Origin: Verticillium longisporum
Taxonomy: Eukaryota > Ascomycota > Sordariomycetes > Glomerellales > Plectosphaerellaceae
Assembly: GCA_019188255.1 (NCBI GenBank)
Contig: JAETXT010000006.1
Span: forward strand, 4,340,001 to 4,404,000
Direction of reading: 5' to 3'
DNA: 64,000 nucleotides
Below, piece by piece: positions 48,034-59,954 of this stretch. The position numbers and the translations under genes are program-made. Position 1 is the first letter of the stretch; each line of letters starts with the position of its first letter. The notes beneath the pieces are model-generated. The model saw only the letters and a list, made by a program, of their open reading frames with translations. It was not told where the DNA came from and made no database searches.

Positions 48034-49819
48034 TCATGCCTCGGCGCTTCCCAAGCTTGTGAGCTCAAGCAGCTTTTGCATCTCCAGCATCTCGAGCAGG
48101 TGCTCTCTGCCCACAGCGTCCTCCCAGATCTCCCTAAGCTTTCTCTCCGCCATGGTACCTTCAGTCCAAGCGACTTCAGCGAGCGACTGCTTCGTGTCCT
48201 TCCAGTCTCGCAGGTTGAGCAAACGGCTGACTAGCTTAATCTTACCAGCATATACTGCCCTCCACATATCGAGCTGTCGCTGGCCTCCGGATTCGGTCGC
48301 CAGCCCAGCCGAGGCCACGGCCGCCCCAAAAAGCACACTCCAGAGCCAGAGGTGCCTGCTAAAAGTCCCAGCTAACATGTCCTCCTCTTTGAGACAGATG
48401 TCATCAATGAGTTGCTCCAAGAGCCAAACAGTCAGGACGCAGTCGACGCGGCTGTCGTTGACAGCCATGAGCACGTAGAAAAAGGTGGCTATGTAGCTCG
48501 CCCTGCTACTCTTCGGGTCGCTATTAAGCATCATTGTGATGTTGTGCTGTGGGTCGAAGCCGCGTGAGAGCTCCCAGTTGAGGTTCTTTGTGTATCCCTG
48601 CCAAAGTCTGTCACTCTTCGTTTCGTTGGCTTCCCACCAGCCGTATCGTGGCGCCTCCCTGGGTGGCAGGCTGCCTAGATCCCATAATGAGGTGAACAAG
48701 AGAGCAATGACCGTTGGCTGGAAGTCCGCCCCGATGGCATCATGGAGTATTCCCACTTCACCCCTCTGCAGTCGGTCCCCTGCCCTATTCATTCACTATT
48801 CAGCATCACGTGCCTCCAATGCAGCCACCAGAAGCACTTACATTTCAAGCATTTGCTGTGCGATATTGAGCTTGGCAAGGCTGTACCCGTTCTTTCTCAA
48901 GGTCAGTTCGTGCAAGCCTCGAAGGTGCTTCGAGGATGCATCCAAGTCACCGATGGCCCCCTGTTCCGAGTCGTGTTAGTTCCCACATCCGTCCAACCTC
49001 CACGTGTCCGAAGCATACCTCTGCTAATGCCAGCGTTGCAATGGCGAAAACAGTGGTTTCTGTAAAGGCTTGTTCTGGATCGAGGACTTGTTGCCGCGCA
49101 AACTCATACGCAGCTGCTTTGTGGTGAAGGAAAGGTACCATGACATGGTCAAGAGACCCGGTCACCCATGCCCATTGACATGCTGCGACGACGAGAGAAC
49201 CATGCAACAGCCCTGGATGAAGGAACGTTCGTTGCACGCTATACTGTTAGTCTGCAATCCAACGGCAACGGTGCAGGCGCTCCAAAGAACATACGTGCAT
49301 ACGTTCTGCCCTCGCTCGATGGGCGTTTGCCCTCGCACATAGAATGTTCTGACTGGTGAGTGGCGTCGTCGTTAGGGAATGTTCGCACATGGGCCGAACC
49401 CATGAACCAGAGTGATCCACGGATTCTGGGATGTTGTTGCAAATAACCCACAGTGATGGAAGAGCCATTTTGACTTGTTAGACAGTTGATAGTCCTTGCC
49501 AAACCCAGCAAAGGCATGGCTGGTCGGCAGGAGAGACGTCGGACTGGGTGTAACTGTGGGCCGAACGAGGACGGCGTCCGGGGCGTCGGTTTTCTCTTGG
49601 CCTCTGCAGGCGGAGGATAGCGGCATTGTGTGCCATTCTGCAGACAATTGGTGCTGTGTTGACCTGAGCGTCAGACTGGTCCGTCGCTGTCTCCGCGGGC
49701 ACGAGGACTCACCAGAGCGGCTGTCTTTCGTCGCATCGGACATGGCGCTCCTTGCAAACGATACACCCATTCTTACTACGGCGGTGAAACTTGCGAACTC
49801 GCGTCTTCGGGGGTGCCAT
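48034..49819 (-). CDS. Zn2Cys6 fungal transcription factor, six exons, one apparent frameshift
   Basis: Exons, 5' to 3', are 49819-49713, 49653-49389, 49352-49303, 49243-49019, 48960-48842 and 48784-48034. This is 505 residues once one base is restored in the C run 49580-49583; all six phases then close. The first intron interrupts a complete binuclear zinc cluster: CIVCKERHVRC, then DERQPLC|TNC, LQNGTQC (C-x2-C-x6-C-x6-C-x2-C-x6-C). It is preceded by MAPPKTRVRKFHRRSKNG. Downstream is the regulatory domain usual for this class: GFGKDYQLSNKSKWLFHH, HHKAAAYEFARQQVLDP, TTVFAIATLALAE, GAIGDLDASSKHLRGLHEL and RLLNLRDWKD. The third exon is tiny, and its upstream intron is only 36 nt. It is divergent from the RTA1-like gene. 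Confidence 0.85.
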
Positions 49820-51224
49820 CTCGCGGGCGTTTCCTTGTCAGCTGTGCTGACATTGCATGTCGTGCTTCAACCGCCTTCACAGCTCCCTCGGTTGCCTTGG
49901 CTTCGTGACGTCGTCACTTGTAGATTTGTTTGGAGGTCTTTGAAGGAAATTTTCGTTGACAACGACGCAGATAGTGCGATCTTGCGTCGTACCTGTGGCA
50001 AACAGATGAGATACAGTCAATGGATTATGTGCGAGATCTCACCATCATTTTCCATCATGGGAATGAGGTCACGGCTAGCCTCACGTCACATGAGGAACCC
50101 ATCAGTCCTAAGGAACAGATCCAGCAGAAACGATGCAACTAATTGGCTGCCGCCATTTGACGCTAGAATGCTACACGAGAGGTGCATGAACACGGTCCAA
50201 TCGGAAATATCCATCACTGCCCACAGCGGTCCCACCGTGCTTAGTCAGTCATCCCGCATACCCTCCCAGCTTCCCCAGGAGTCGACTGGAGATTTCGTTC
50301 GAGGAGGAGGTTCCTCGCAGGGTCAAAGGCATGGAATGACAGCATGCGACGGAATTCTTATACTATCCTACGTGATCAACCATGTTGATTGAAGGCCATT
50401 CACTTGCTATCAGGGCTGAGGCTGTCGTCTCCCAAGTCCCTTTCGGTGCGCGCTATCCGAGATCAAACCATGCTCCTCAAGCACCGGACGTCGAGGGGAG
50501 CCAGCGACATACCTGAAGCCCGGATTTGTCTCCCACCGACAATCTGTACAGACTGGTAATGGACTGGATGCATTTATTGCGAGCTAAGAGGGACACGGGT
50601 GTTAGCAGCTCGTATCGACAACAAATGCTGCGTATCAGCATAAGGTACCCAATGTTGTAACACCTTCAGACATCAGTGAAATGATTTTTGTTTTTGAAGA
50701 ACAACGAGATCAAAGATTGCGCCTCACATTTACTGTTTCTCACGATACCGAGGATGTCGTTGGCAGGCATGATATCCCCATACTGTGGCAAGGTCTCACG
50801 TGCCCGGGGAACGGCCGAATTTACGTATTCGGGTCCGAATATGCGTATTCATCGTCAAAGACTCGTCGCCTTTACCCGCTTTTCCCCGTCGATTCAGTCG
50901 TCGCATGTTCAGGTGTACGGGGGATTTTCGTTTTTATTCCGAGTTATTTGAACCGGAGCAGGCGCAAGGTCCTCAGCTGGGGGTCTGTGTCGTCGGTAGG
51001 GGTGGGTTCTTGGTGATTCTCGGGACTGTATGTAGACTACATGGCATCCACAACGCCGGTTAGTTGATATATGAGATGCGTTCCATTCAAAGCTCTCGGC
51101 GTTGACTGTTTACCGTCGAGACCGAATCTCAAGCTTCGACAAACCTCGACCCGACGATAGGCGGACGAACCTCTACCAACCGAGTGTATCGTTCTTCACG
51201 ACATCTTCACACGCAGATCCCATC
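49820..51224. promoter_or_regulatory. Divergent promoter between the Zn2Cys6 regulator and the RTA1-like gene
   Basis: 1.4 kb between divergent starts. CACGTG lies at 50798-50803 (TCACGTGC), an E-box-type core. No pair of CGG triplets was confirmed by eye. The long open frame 49496-50392 on the plus strand is mostly antisense to the regulator and is rejected. Confidence 0.45.
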
Positions 51225-52155
51225 ATGTCTGGTGTCAGCTATGATGCCGAGGGACCTCCTTTTGGTCCCATCGTTAACGGCACGCAGATTGTCTTTTACC
51301 ACTATCTTCCAAACCAAGAGGCAGGCTGGACTTTTGTTATCATATTCGGATTGGCTACGATTATTCATATATTCCTGCTGTTAAAGTTACGCGCGTGGCA
51401 CTTTCTGCCGCTCATCCTGGGCACCATCGGTAGGAACCATTGTCGCGGCACTCGAACCCCGGCCCTGCTAACTGTGCGTGCCAGGCGAGGCGTTCGGCTA
51501 CTATGGACGAGTGATGGCCCACCGCAATCCCAATGTCGCTGGTCCCTTCATTATCCAGAACCTCCTGATACTGGGCATGGCCCCGCTCATCGCCGCCACC
51601 GTGTATATGAGCCTCGGTCGAGTGATCAAAGCGCTTGACCTCCGCGAGCACCTTCCGATCAGTCCAAGGCTCACGACGGCGTTCTACATCATTGTGGACG
51701 TTGGGTGTTTTGTCACCCAAGTGTTCGGTTCAGTCATGCCGGCATCCGGTGACCCCAAGGGTATCTCGCTGGGCAGAAACCTCATCATCGGCGGGCTGAT
51801 CGCGCAGCTCGTGGCGCTGTCCCTCTTCACGTTTTCCAACTTCCACGCCCATCACCATGCTAGGAGACTGGCGATGGCAAAGGACGGGGGGACAATTCCG
51901 CTGAACGGCTCGCGATACTTCGGGGTCAGCTACGTCGCGACTCTAGCCATGTTGACTCGGGCGTTGGTTAGGGGTGTCGAGTACTTGCAGGGCGGCGATG
52001 GCTTCGTCATGAGACATGAAGTCTTCCTGTATCTGTTTGACGCCATTCCCATTACCCTGATTCTGGCTCTTTACATGTTTATTCACCCAGGACGACTGGT
52101 CAGGGAGGCCGAAAAGAAGAGTTGGGGCATGGAGTTGTTGGAGTCGAGGCGCTGA
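51225..52155 (+). CDS. RTA1-like seven-transmembrane lipid-translocating/resistance protein
   Basis: Exons are 51225-51429 and 51485-52155, 291 codons. The 55-nt intron is GTAGGA..GCCAG with a GCTAAC branch site, phase 1. The first hydrophobic span is TFVIIFGLATIIHIFLLLKL. RTA1 family landmarks follow: GEAFGYYGRVMAHRNP, FIIQNLLILGMAPLIAATVY, FYIIVDVGCFVTQVFGS, the RNLIIGGLIAQLVALSLF span, RALVRGVEYLQGGDGF and FLYLFDAIPITLILALYMF. In yeast the RTA1/RSB1 group is linked to resistance to 7-aminocholesterol and long-chain bases at the plasma membrane. The local substrate is unknown. The start follows CCCATCATGTCT. Confidence 0.9.
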
Positions 52156-52462
52156 TGCGTCGGCACCAACATGTCTCGAATTACATGTATGGGGATTGGA
52201 GGCACGAACGACGTCGGGTACGTGCAGGCATCGATTGATAACCGACCCCTGGGCGGTGGCGCTTTCGTTTGCCAGGTTTTAATTGAGAGAGGCATTCGGC
52301 ACATGAACCATCCGGTAGTCGGTAGTCGTATTAGGATGACTAAGTCATGTGTCGCAGCAAATGGCCATAAATCTGCTACACGACTAACTGAGTCTTGCTG
52401 CTTTTGCATTTATCTGTTCTTTTGGCTTTGCCCGTGCATGCATTCACACATTGGCAGGCAAT

Positions 52463-52500
52463 GTACCTACGTACCTACGTACCTAAGGTAGGTAGGTGAG
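52463..52500. repeat. GTACCTAC tandem units with inverted TAGGTAGG arm
   Basis: GTACCTAC occurs at 52463-52470 and 52471-52478, then GTACCTAA at 52479-52486, followed by GGTAGGTAGG. The two halves can pair as an imperfect hairpin with one mismatch in 11 nt. Confidence 0.75.
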
Positions 52501-52607
52501 GTGAGGCATCTCAGAGTTAGGGTCGATGCACCAACCCCGTCAGGCTCCACGGCGCTAATATTTGCCGCTCTGGTGGTGGTGCTGGTCACACACCTTGTTA
52601 CACGCAT

Positions 52608-52628
52608 ACACACACACACACACACACA
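52608..52628 (+). repeat. (AC)n microsatellite
   Basis: Uninterrupted alternating A and C over 21 nt. Confidence 0.9.
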
Positions 52629-53419
52629 TTCGCTCCGCCTCGCTCCGCCCACTCTGTCTGCTTTGCCATGTTTGCCCGCTTTTCTGCCTGGGGGGATATG
52701 TAGGTCGGTTTTCCAATACCATTTCGTCCCCGCCACCAGAACAAGAACCCTGACTCCCCGAGATCTGTCAGATTTCCCTTCCGCTGATCGGCCGACTAGG
52801 TACCATGACAGACCTCGTACGCACATACACGATGAGATCCCTCTCTCAACCCTCGCCCCTCGCCCCTGCCCTGGCGAGGTGGGTGGTGCCCGGTGCCCGA
52901 TTTTCTTCTTCTCAGGTCAAGCAGACTGCTAGGGGGCGATCGGGCGACAGCATCGCCCAACGAAGTCCACGTGTGACCCACGATCCAGACCCTTCTCCAA
53001 CGCGTTGGCTGCCGTCATCAGCCGACGTACGCACTTGTCTCCGGCCAAGCGGTCCCTCATCCCGTAGTCGGGGTCAGGAGACGACCCAGTCACGGCGCAG
53101 CTTGGCTCAGCTGAGCTGAAGCATAGTTTTCTGGCGATGCGAGGTGTTCGACTTTATGACCGGGATCCAATGGATGCGATGGAGAAGGGATCCCTTTCAG
53201 CGGGCGCCTCACTCTCTGCGTGGGCCCCCTCTGTGCTGCCGTGTAAAACAGGGCCGCCAGAATTGCTTTACCTCGCCTTCCCTTGCATCGCGCCGAGGCG
53301 CCCATTCAACAAACTCGCCTCACCACCTCAGTCAGCAGAGACGTATTTCTTTTCCAGCCATTGGGATCGATGCTTGCCCGAGTAGAGTGGGCATCAAGGC
53401 ATGGCCACATGCAGAAGCA

Positions 53420-53447
53420 GGTTAGGTAGGTAAGGTAGGTAAGGTAG
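53420..53447 (+). repeat. Tandem GGTAGGTAA units
   Basis: GGTAGGTAA at 53425-53433 and 53434-53442, flanked by GGTTA and GGTAG. It is one strand of the same TACCTA motif family. Confidence 0.75.
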
Positions 53448-54790
53448 TTGGGCATGTCCATCGTGTCGTAACGCTTCATGCCTAACCCAGCTTCCTGTCA
53501 CCGCTTTTCTCCCTGCCAGGTACTTCCCTGCCCCGAATCATCCCAGCCGCTACATCATGTCTACCCCAAAACCCCTCGGGCAACAACAACACCACCCTCT
53601 CCCTCCGCCTGCCGTCGGACCAGCCTCTGTCTGCGGTTGAGTGGTCATCGTCACGGCCCAACGGTGCCCTACGGCACGAGCATCCTCCGTCTTGCCTGTT
53701 GAGCCCTCCACCCAATCACGAATCCAACCCAATCCAGTCCACCCCCCCTTTAAGACCATATTGTCGTCTGGGGTACTCCCTGACGGAAGCACAGCTGTCG
53801 TTCACCTGTCGTCACTTTTGCTTCATGGGTCAAGTTGCAACCTCACCACGGTAGACGCCGATCCTCCCTTGCCCACCCATACCACACCACCCCCCCCCCC
53901 GAAAGTCACCAGCGCCAACCGAACCGAAAGGAGGAAACCCAGAGAAGCCGTGAGACCCAATCTTCCAGTGCTAGTCACCTCCCCCTGGCAGTCACGTATC
54001 TTCTGGACCATGCGGCAAGTCTACGCTTGAAACCACAGGCGTCCCGTCGTGTTGGTGACTGGGCGATCGCGAATTCTGACCATCCTAGCCACGCGCTTCA
54101 CGCCCGGTCCTTGTTCTTTTCGCCGCTCACCCTCGAACGGGGCATCCGTCAGACTATCACTGCCTTCTCGACCAGGATCAACCTTTCTCACTTCCCTTGA
54201 CCCCGGGTCCCACTCAGAAACCATTCCAAGCAAACATAAAATGCCTCCGATCCGATATCTCTAGCCGCCGTTCTCGACCACGCTCATCCTTTAACCCTCG
54301 TCCGCCCTGGGACCGTGTATTTGATCTCTTTTTGGTTTGCGCCAGCAAGACAAAACATCGCACTAATACTCTAGTGTTTGCCGTCATACCTCCCCCCACG
54401 CAGACATACTAGAAGGACCCCTTCAGTTGCTTTCTCGTGGAGACAGGTCCTTTTTTCTTACCTCTTGGGACCGATCACCTGCCACTTCACCTCTATCCAC
54501 ACCGCCTTGCACCAACCAGGTGCTTTCCCAGGAGCCCTTACCAAGACGAGGTCTTCTCTACCGTGGATTCCCTTGTGTGTCTGTGGAAGCCTTGCCCCAG
54601 GATTACCAGGAATACTTGGACCCAGAAGAAAGGGACTATTTCCAGGACACTGTTGGACTCCAGGCTGCCTAGCTTGTCCAGTTGAGCGGAGCCCCTGCTC
54701 TTATTTCACGTAGTCTTCCCACGCCAGGCTCTCAGGATTGTTTTTTCACAGCGCTATTTGCTTCTATCACTTCAGACCAAGGAAACAGAC

Positions 54791-55926
54791 ATGAGCCAGC
54801 CGGATATTGCCTACAGGAACACCATCATGTCCAACGGACCCTGGAATCCTTCACGGAGGTATGGACCTCCCTTGGCTGAGAAATGGCACATGCGACGCAG
54901 CCTGCGACTGACACCTCCAAAGTTCGATGTACAGTGATGCCTTCCAAAATGGAGGTTTTGATAACAATTTCTATCGAACAACAAGGTATGGACAAGAATA
55001 CTACGCCAGACGCGAAGCCTATTTCTTCTCCCTGCATTCTAATGCGTATTCCTCAGTGTTTCACAATATTCTCCTGCCGTCAGTTCATACAACCTGCCGT
55101 TAGGAACCAACGGCCATCATGCGGTAGCCACATCGTACTCTACGCGGCCGTTATCCGGGTCGCACGGCACCAGTGATGCAGCTGCATACGGGTCGTATAA
55201 GAGTACGACTTCGCAAGCCTGGGACTCTCAGGGAAGATACTCGCCCACGGACTACGTAGACGACATACTTGCTTCTCTCAACCTTTCAGATTACACTTTA
55301 GAGAACGGGACCGAGCCGACGTCATCAGGCAAGAACAAGTCCGGAGGGAAGACTCGTCCACAGCGTCGACCCTCAAACCGCGATGAATTTGATGGTCCAC
55401 ACCAGTTTCTCGCTCGCCCCCACAAGATTATGTCGCGCAACAAGAGCGTGAGCTCCCTCATCTACCCACGAACCTCCTTGTGCAGGAGCAAGATTCGGTC
55501 CTATCGCAAGTCAACGATCGACTATCACAATGTGCTTTCGATTTTGTCGCCAAATATCAGTTCCCCATCCCTCTCACCCAGGACATGCGACCGGTCGAGC
55601 GGCCACAGGACCGTGAGTGGACCGAGTGGGTATATCTTCTCAAGCGACTGGCGACGAAGCGTCGTATCCCCGCACGGGTTCTGTACAACGGCCAGATCAA
55701 ACAATTTGTCACCATTCTGGAGAACTCACTCGAAATGCGACATGCTGCGAAACATCAGAGCCGGCCTCTGAAGGACGACCGCAACATCCTGCAGCTCATC
55801 TCGGCGGGGATACAGGTGGCCAAAATCCTGAAAGACGCGAGCGCCATGAAATATCTCGACCAGTTATACGTTCAAACGGAGAAGCAAATCCAAGATCGGG
55901 CTGCGGCGGCGCGGTTCCGGGTTTGA
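54791..55926 (+). CDS. Conserved fungal protein of unknown function, three exons, one apparent frameshift
   Basis: Exons are 54791-54858, 54923-54985 and 55057-55926, 333 residues once one base is restored in the C run 55417-55421. The first intron is GTATGG..CCAAAG with a CTGAC branch site. The second is GTATGG..CCTCAG with a TCTAAT branch site. Skipping either leaves a stop. The N-terminal two thirds is Tyr/Ser/Asn-rich and disordered (MSQPDIAYRNTIMSNGPW, SQYSPAVSSYNLPLG). The C-terminal 110 residues are helical and look conserved: REWTEWVYLLKRLATKRRIP, LYNGQIKQFVTILENSLEM, NILQLISAGIQVAKILKD, YLDQLYVQTEKQI. I know no named domain for it. No signal peptide or membrane span is seen. Confidence 0.75.
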
Positions 55927-57197
55927 GGTCTCCCCCACTTTTGTGCCTCTTTTCAGCACTGGTGTTCGTTTTTCTGGGGCTTCTTATTTTCATCCTCTAT
56001 GTTTTGCTTTGCGCCCGTCGCTCTCATGACCGAGCAACGACCCAGAGGGTGTCTCCATTTTTCAATCCGGAGAAGGCTGTGTCCCATCCTTACAAGTGTC
56101 GGAGCGGTGGGCCCTACTACCTTGACGACATGTATGCACGCTACCACCCCGCCGATGTTGAGGGAGGAAAGATGGTTTTGACAGCAGGCCTAAAGACCGG
56201 GTTGTCCGGCCATGCCATGTTTGATGACTCGAAGCACCGGGTCTCTCTATCTCATCAACCCAGCCCCGGTCCAGGATACCAGATAGGACCGACGAACTCA
56301 TGTACCTCATGAATTGACAATGACCATTTGAACAACTCAAAGTTGACAGAGTCGCGTACTTGACTTGCCTGTGTGTGACGTGTACTGTCATGTTGTGTGT
56401 CTATTTGGGGTTCTTTGCCATGGGGTTGCTGGGATTGGTCAAGCAAAATTGCGCTCTTTGAATTTGAGTGCCGGCTGCAAGTGCCAACTTGGATCTCGAG
56501 CCTCCCAGATGGACGGTTGGGCGAGTCATTCTGAACAAGCAGGAATACAATGTTGTTCTGTTGTTGGTTCTCCATGAGAGGTGAATCCATCGTGAGATTG
56601 GCCCTGTTGCTGGCCAATTGCAGCGTAGCACATTCCGAATCAGGTCGTCGAGCTCGGTGTCCAAAATAGGACTAGTGAAGGTCGCCTACGGGGTCTCTGT
56701 AGCAAACCGAAGCGGGAGCTGATTTGACAGTTGACGGTGTTTAATCAAGCTTGCATCAGGGTGGGACAGTCAGGAGCGGTACGAGCTGCCGACTGTTGGT
56801 CTGGGCAGGACCAACCCCAGGGTCTTCGGCACCTCTGAGAGGGAGCGTCTCTCTTCTGCTTCTCGTCCCGTCACACTCCCGGCGCTGACGAGAGCACCAT
56901 GGCTTGAGACATCTCGAAAAGGACCTTTCGCGGAGTCGATCTGTGAGATATAAAAGGCAAACATGCTCTGGTAGCGACACATTCACGACGAACGAAAGAT
57001 CGCCAACATTGACCATCAACGGCGGCGACACGCCAAGGTGAGGTGGGCGCGATTGACGAAAACGCCTCGCGGGAGAGACCCGACCGCCAGCCAGGTCTGG
57101 GACGACAACGCCGTCTTTATCAACGACGACCAACGGACGGCTCAGTGCATCATCCAACCGATTTTCCCTGGTTGGTGACATCACAGTCAGCATTTGT
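55927..57197. other. 1.27 kb intergenic region
   Basis: 3' flank of the preceding gene and leader/promoter of the next plus-strand gene. Short open frames only. A hydrophobic frame at about 55950-56030 has no gene structure around it. Confidence 0.5.
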
Positions 57198-59954
57198 ATG
57201 AATAGAAAGGCAATCAAACCATCGGCGGACGCCACCACGAGCCCGCTAGAGTTCCAAGCTCCTCCGATCGATCTTCGCCGCCATCAGCAGCAGCCCACGA
57301 TGATGTCGTCTCTCAGCGTGTCCCCGCAGGTCTTCCTTTCTCATGAATTCGACTCGGCAGGCGAAACGGAAGACTCGTGGCAATACCTGGGCTCACAGTA
57401 CGCCAGTGGCTGCTCTAATCCAAACTCACTCTACTTTCTCAACAGTCCCGGCGGCAGCCTCCAGAGCTTCGTTCATGTCCCCAGCCGCCCCCCGTCCGCT
57501 TCCGCTCCTGGCTCCGGTGCCGGGTCGCCCATGGCCAGCCGGCTTTCGCCACCCTACCATGTCCATCCTCCTCCGAATACGGGCCCGTTCCGGGGTCAGG
57601 CAGAGACCCCACCGATATCGTATCCTCTCCATCCTGGCGATGGTGCTGCTGCCTACGCCTTCCCCGCAGACACCGCCACAGCGCCGCCGATGCCCATGTC
57701 GACGGCTGCAGCGGTCACAGCGAACGGAGATGTCGGCATGACAATGGCCCTTGACTATATGCCAGTCATGCCTGCCGATCAGATGGCGAGTCTTCTTCAT
57801 TCTGGGTTCTACAGCCCGCTGCCTCAGCAGCAGCAGTTTGACATGGCTGGCTTCCCTTTGACATTCCACCCCTACCCCATCGCGGCAGACTTGTCGTACC
57901 AGGCATCACAGCAATCATCAATACACCAACCGCAGGCTCAACAGCACATTCAACAACCGGACAGCTCGCCGTCAACCCAGGATCTGACCTTCAACTTTGA
58001 CCAGGGCTTCCAACCCGACGATCAACCCGTACGGCCAGCATGGACGTCCAGCGAGTCACAGCTACAGACGCAGGAGACCCCTATGGCCAAGGCGCCCAAT
58101 GCATCCACTACCCGCCGTTTCGTCATCCACGAGAGCCACTACTCCAAGGACCCTAGTCTCCCACGGCCATCTCCCAGCTCCAGTGCCCCATCGGTTGTTG
58201 CCCGGCGCGATCATAATCGCCCAAACGCAGCCTCCAGCCGGAAGGCCAAACCGACGGGAGTGCAAAAATCCAAGAAGGATGTTGACAAGACCTCCTTCTT
58301 CGTCTTCACCGCTGAGCAAGTTAATATTGCTACTGCCGCTGGCCGCTCGAACTGCTTCGACGGAGGCATCCACACCACGCAGCGGGGCCGTAAGGGTCCC
58401 CTTGCCACATCTACGAAGGAAGCCGCACTCAAAGTCCGTATAAAGGGCGCTTGCTTCTGCTGTAAGAGCCGGAAGGTCAAGTGTGATGCAGATGGCGACT
58501 GTAGGAATTGCAGGAAAATCAGGGCCGGCACTCCGCAGCTCGTCTGCTGGCGTTTTCCCGAGTTTATCCCCGTTCTCTTTCCCGAATTCATGCGAACCCA
58601 TCTTCGAAGGGACGAGATGGCCGAGTTCATAAGAGAGCACGTTGGCATATCGTCTCGCTCGTCAGAATTGTATCAAATCGAGCTGCACTCTGGCGATCGC
58701 TTCCAAACAACCCTGGTGCTCAAGGCACTAACCTTCCAGCCAAAGGACGACGACGCCCATCACGGTTGGCATTCGCAAATCAGTAACGATCAGGTCCAGC
58801 TGTACAAGCAAGACTCAGTGCCACTGCTGTTGGATCTGGAGACTGACTCGCAGAAGGAAGCCGTCAAAAGGAAGATCAGTACTTACATTTCGTCTTTATC
58901 AACAGAGAAACAATATGCCAAGCAAATTACAGAGGAGCTGGGTGATATAGTTCTTCCCAAGAAAATACTCGACTTGGTTCAAAATTATGCCAGGAAAACA
59001 AATGTAAGACCGCCGCGGCCCCGCCTCAGGAACTCCTACAATGCTGACGGCGACAGTCCAAAATGGTCAAGAAGGCACTTTCCATATGCACGGCGCATTA
59101 CGTCTTGATGCACCAGCTGCTCTTCCGCAACAAGGACGCCCTTCGCTGCTCCACGCTCAGTATGCCCAAGGGCGAGCATCCAACCGCGGTTGTCCTTAAC
59201 CGACAGCTCAAGGCCCTCATCGATGAACAACTCGCGCGTGAAGTGTCCGACTTGTTCCGCATATTCAACACGTCGTTGAAGCCGAGATCAAAACTTGAGT
59301 GGACGCCTTGCCTGGCTGCTTTCCTGGTGGTCTGTCTCTTTATGGAGGACATGGAGCGCGCGACAGACATGTTTGTCCTCTCGAAGAACGAGATAAGCAT
59401 ACAAGCTGGCAAGCAGAGGCTCTATACGCGCAAGCAGGTGCTCGAGGTCAACGAGCAGGTCGAGAAGATGCCCTTTCAGCAGTTCATGTGGCAATTTCAC
59501 CACATTTATCAAACGCATAGCAAAGAGCACGGTTCAAAAGCATTCAATCCACTACTAGATGACGCTTCGTTGGCGACGGCTGCCACTGACGGCGGCGTGG
59601 CTGCGGCCGAGTTGATTGGGGGGTTACGAGGCTTGGTAGGACCGGATTGTGAGTATTCAGGATTCACCACTTCGACGAACAAGCCAACTAATCCTATCTG
59701 TAGGGAAGGAACTACACGATCTGGTCAAGGACCCGATACTGCCAATGTCAGAGACGGAGGAGCATCCGTGGCCGAGAAACGTTGCCGTCAACTACTGCGG
59801 ACGGCTGGCGGCGAGGTTCCTGATGTCCTTCAAAAGCGAAGAGTACATCTTTGGTGTTATGCCGAAGCAGGGCTGTGTGCCATTGCCCAGTGCAGCTGTG
59901 CGAGAATGGGTGAACAGCCAGCAGCGGGACATGATGGATCTCAGCGCGGCGTAA
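57198..59954 (+). CDS. Large protein with a mid-protein Zn2Cys6-like cluster, probable transcription regulator
   Basis: Exons are 57198-59003, 59057-59648 and 59704-59954, 882 codons, intact. Residues 1-400 are Pro/Gln/Ser-rich, disordered and activation-domain-like. Around residues 418-452 lies CFCCKSRKVKCDADGDC, then RNCRKIRAGTPQLVCW. This is a C-x2-C-x6-C-x5-C-x2-C cluster whose last spacing is 11 residues instead of the usual 6-8. The 400-residue C-terminal half is helical (FIPVLFPEFMRTHLRRDEM, TPCLAAFLVVCLFMEDMERA, FQQFMWQFHHIYQTH, PWPRNVAVNYCGRLAARFLM). It lacks the motifs I associate with the common fungal_trans domain. A second ATG cluster at 57300 gives a shorter alternative start (MMSSLSVSPQ). 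Confidence 0.82.

Larger units (their letters stand above)
52156..54790. other. 2.6 kb intergenic region rich in simple repeats
   Basis: Contains two TACCTA/TAGGTA clusters, an (AC)n microsatellite and a run of 11 C at 53890-53900. Open frames have Pro/Ser/Arg-rich, pyrimidine-driven composition. The stretch 54400-54780 looks like a C/T-rich leader of the next gene. Confidence 0.5.

Noticed and set aside
49496..50392. 298-codon open frame on the plus strand
   Set aside because: Largely antisense to the Zn2Cys6 gene, whose exons, phases and zinc cluster are convincing.
55057..55061. Apparent frameshift at TTT in the 54.8 kb gene
   Set aside because: A consensus intron (54986-55056, TCTAAT branch site, CCTCAG acceptor) restores the frame without any lost base.
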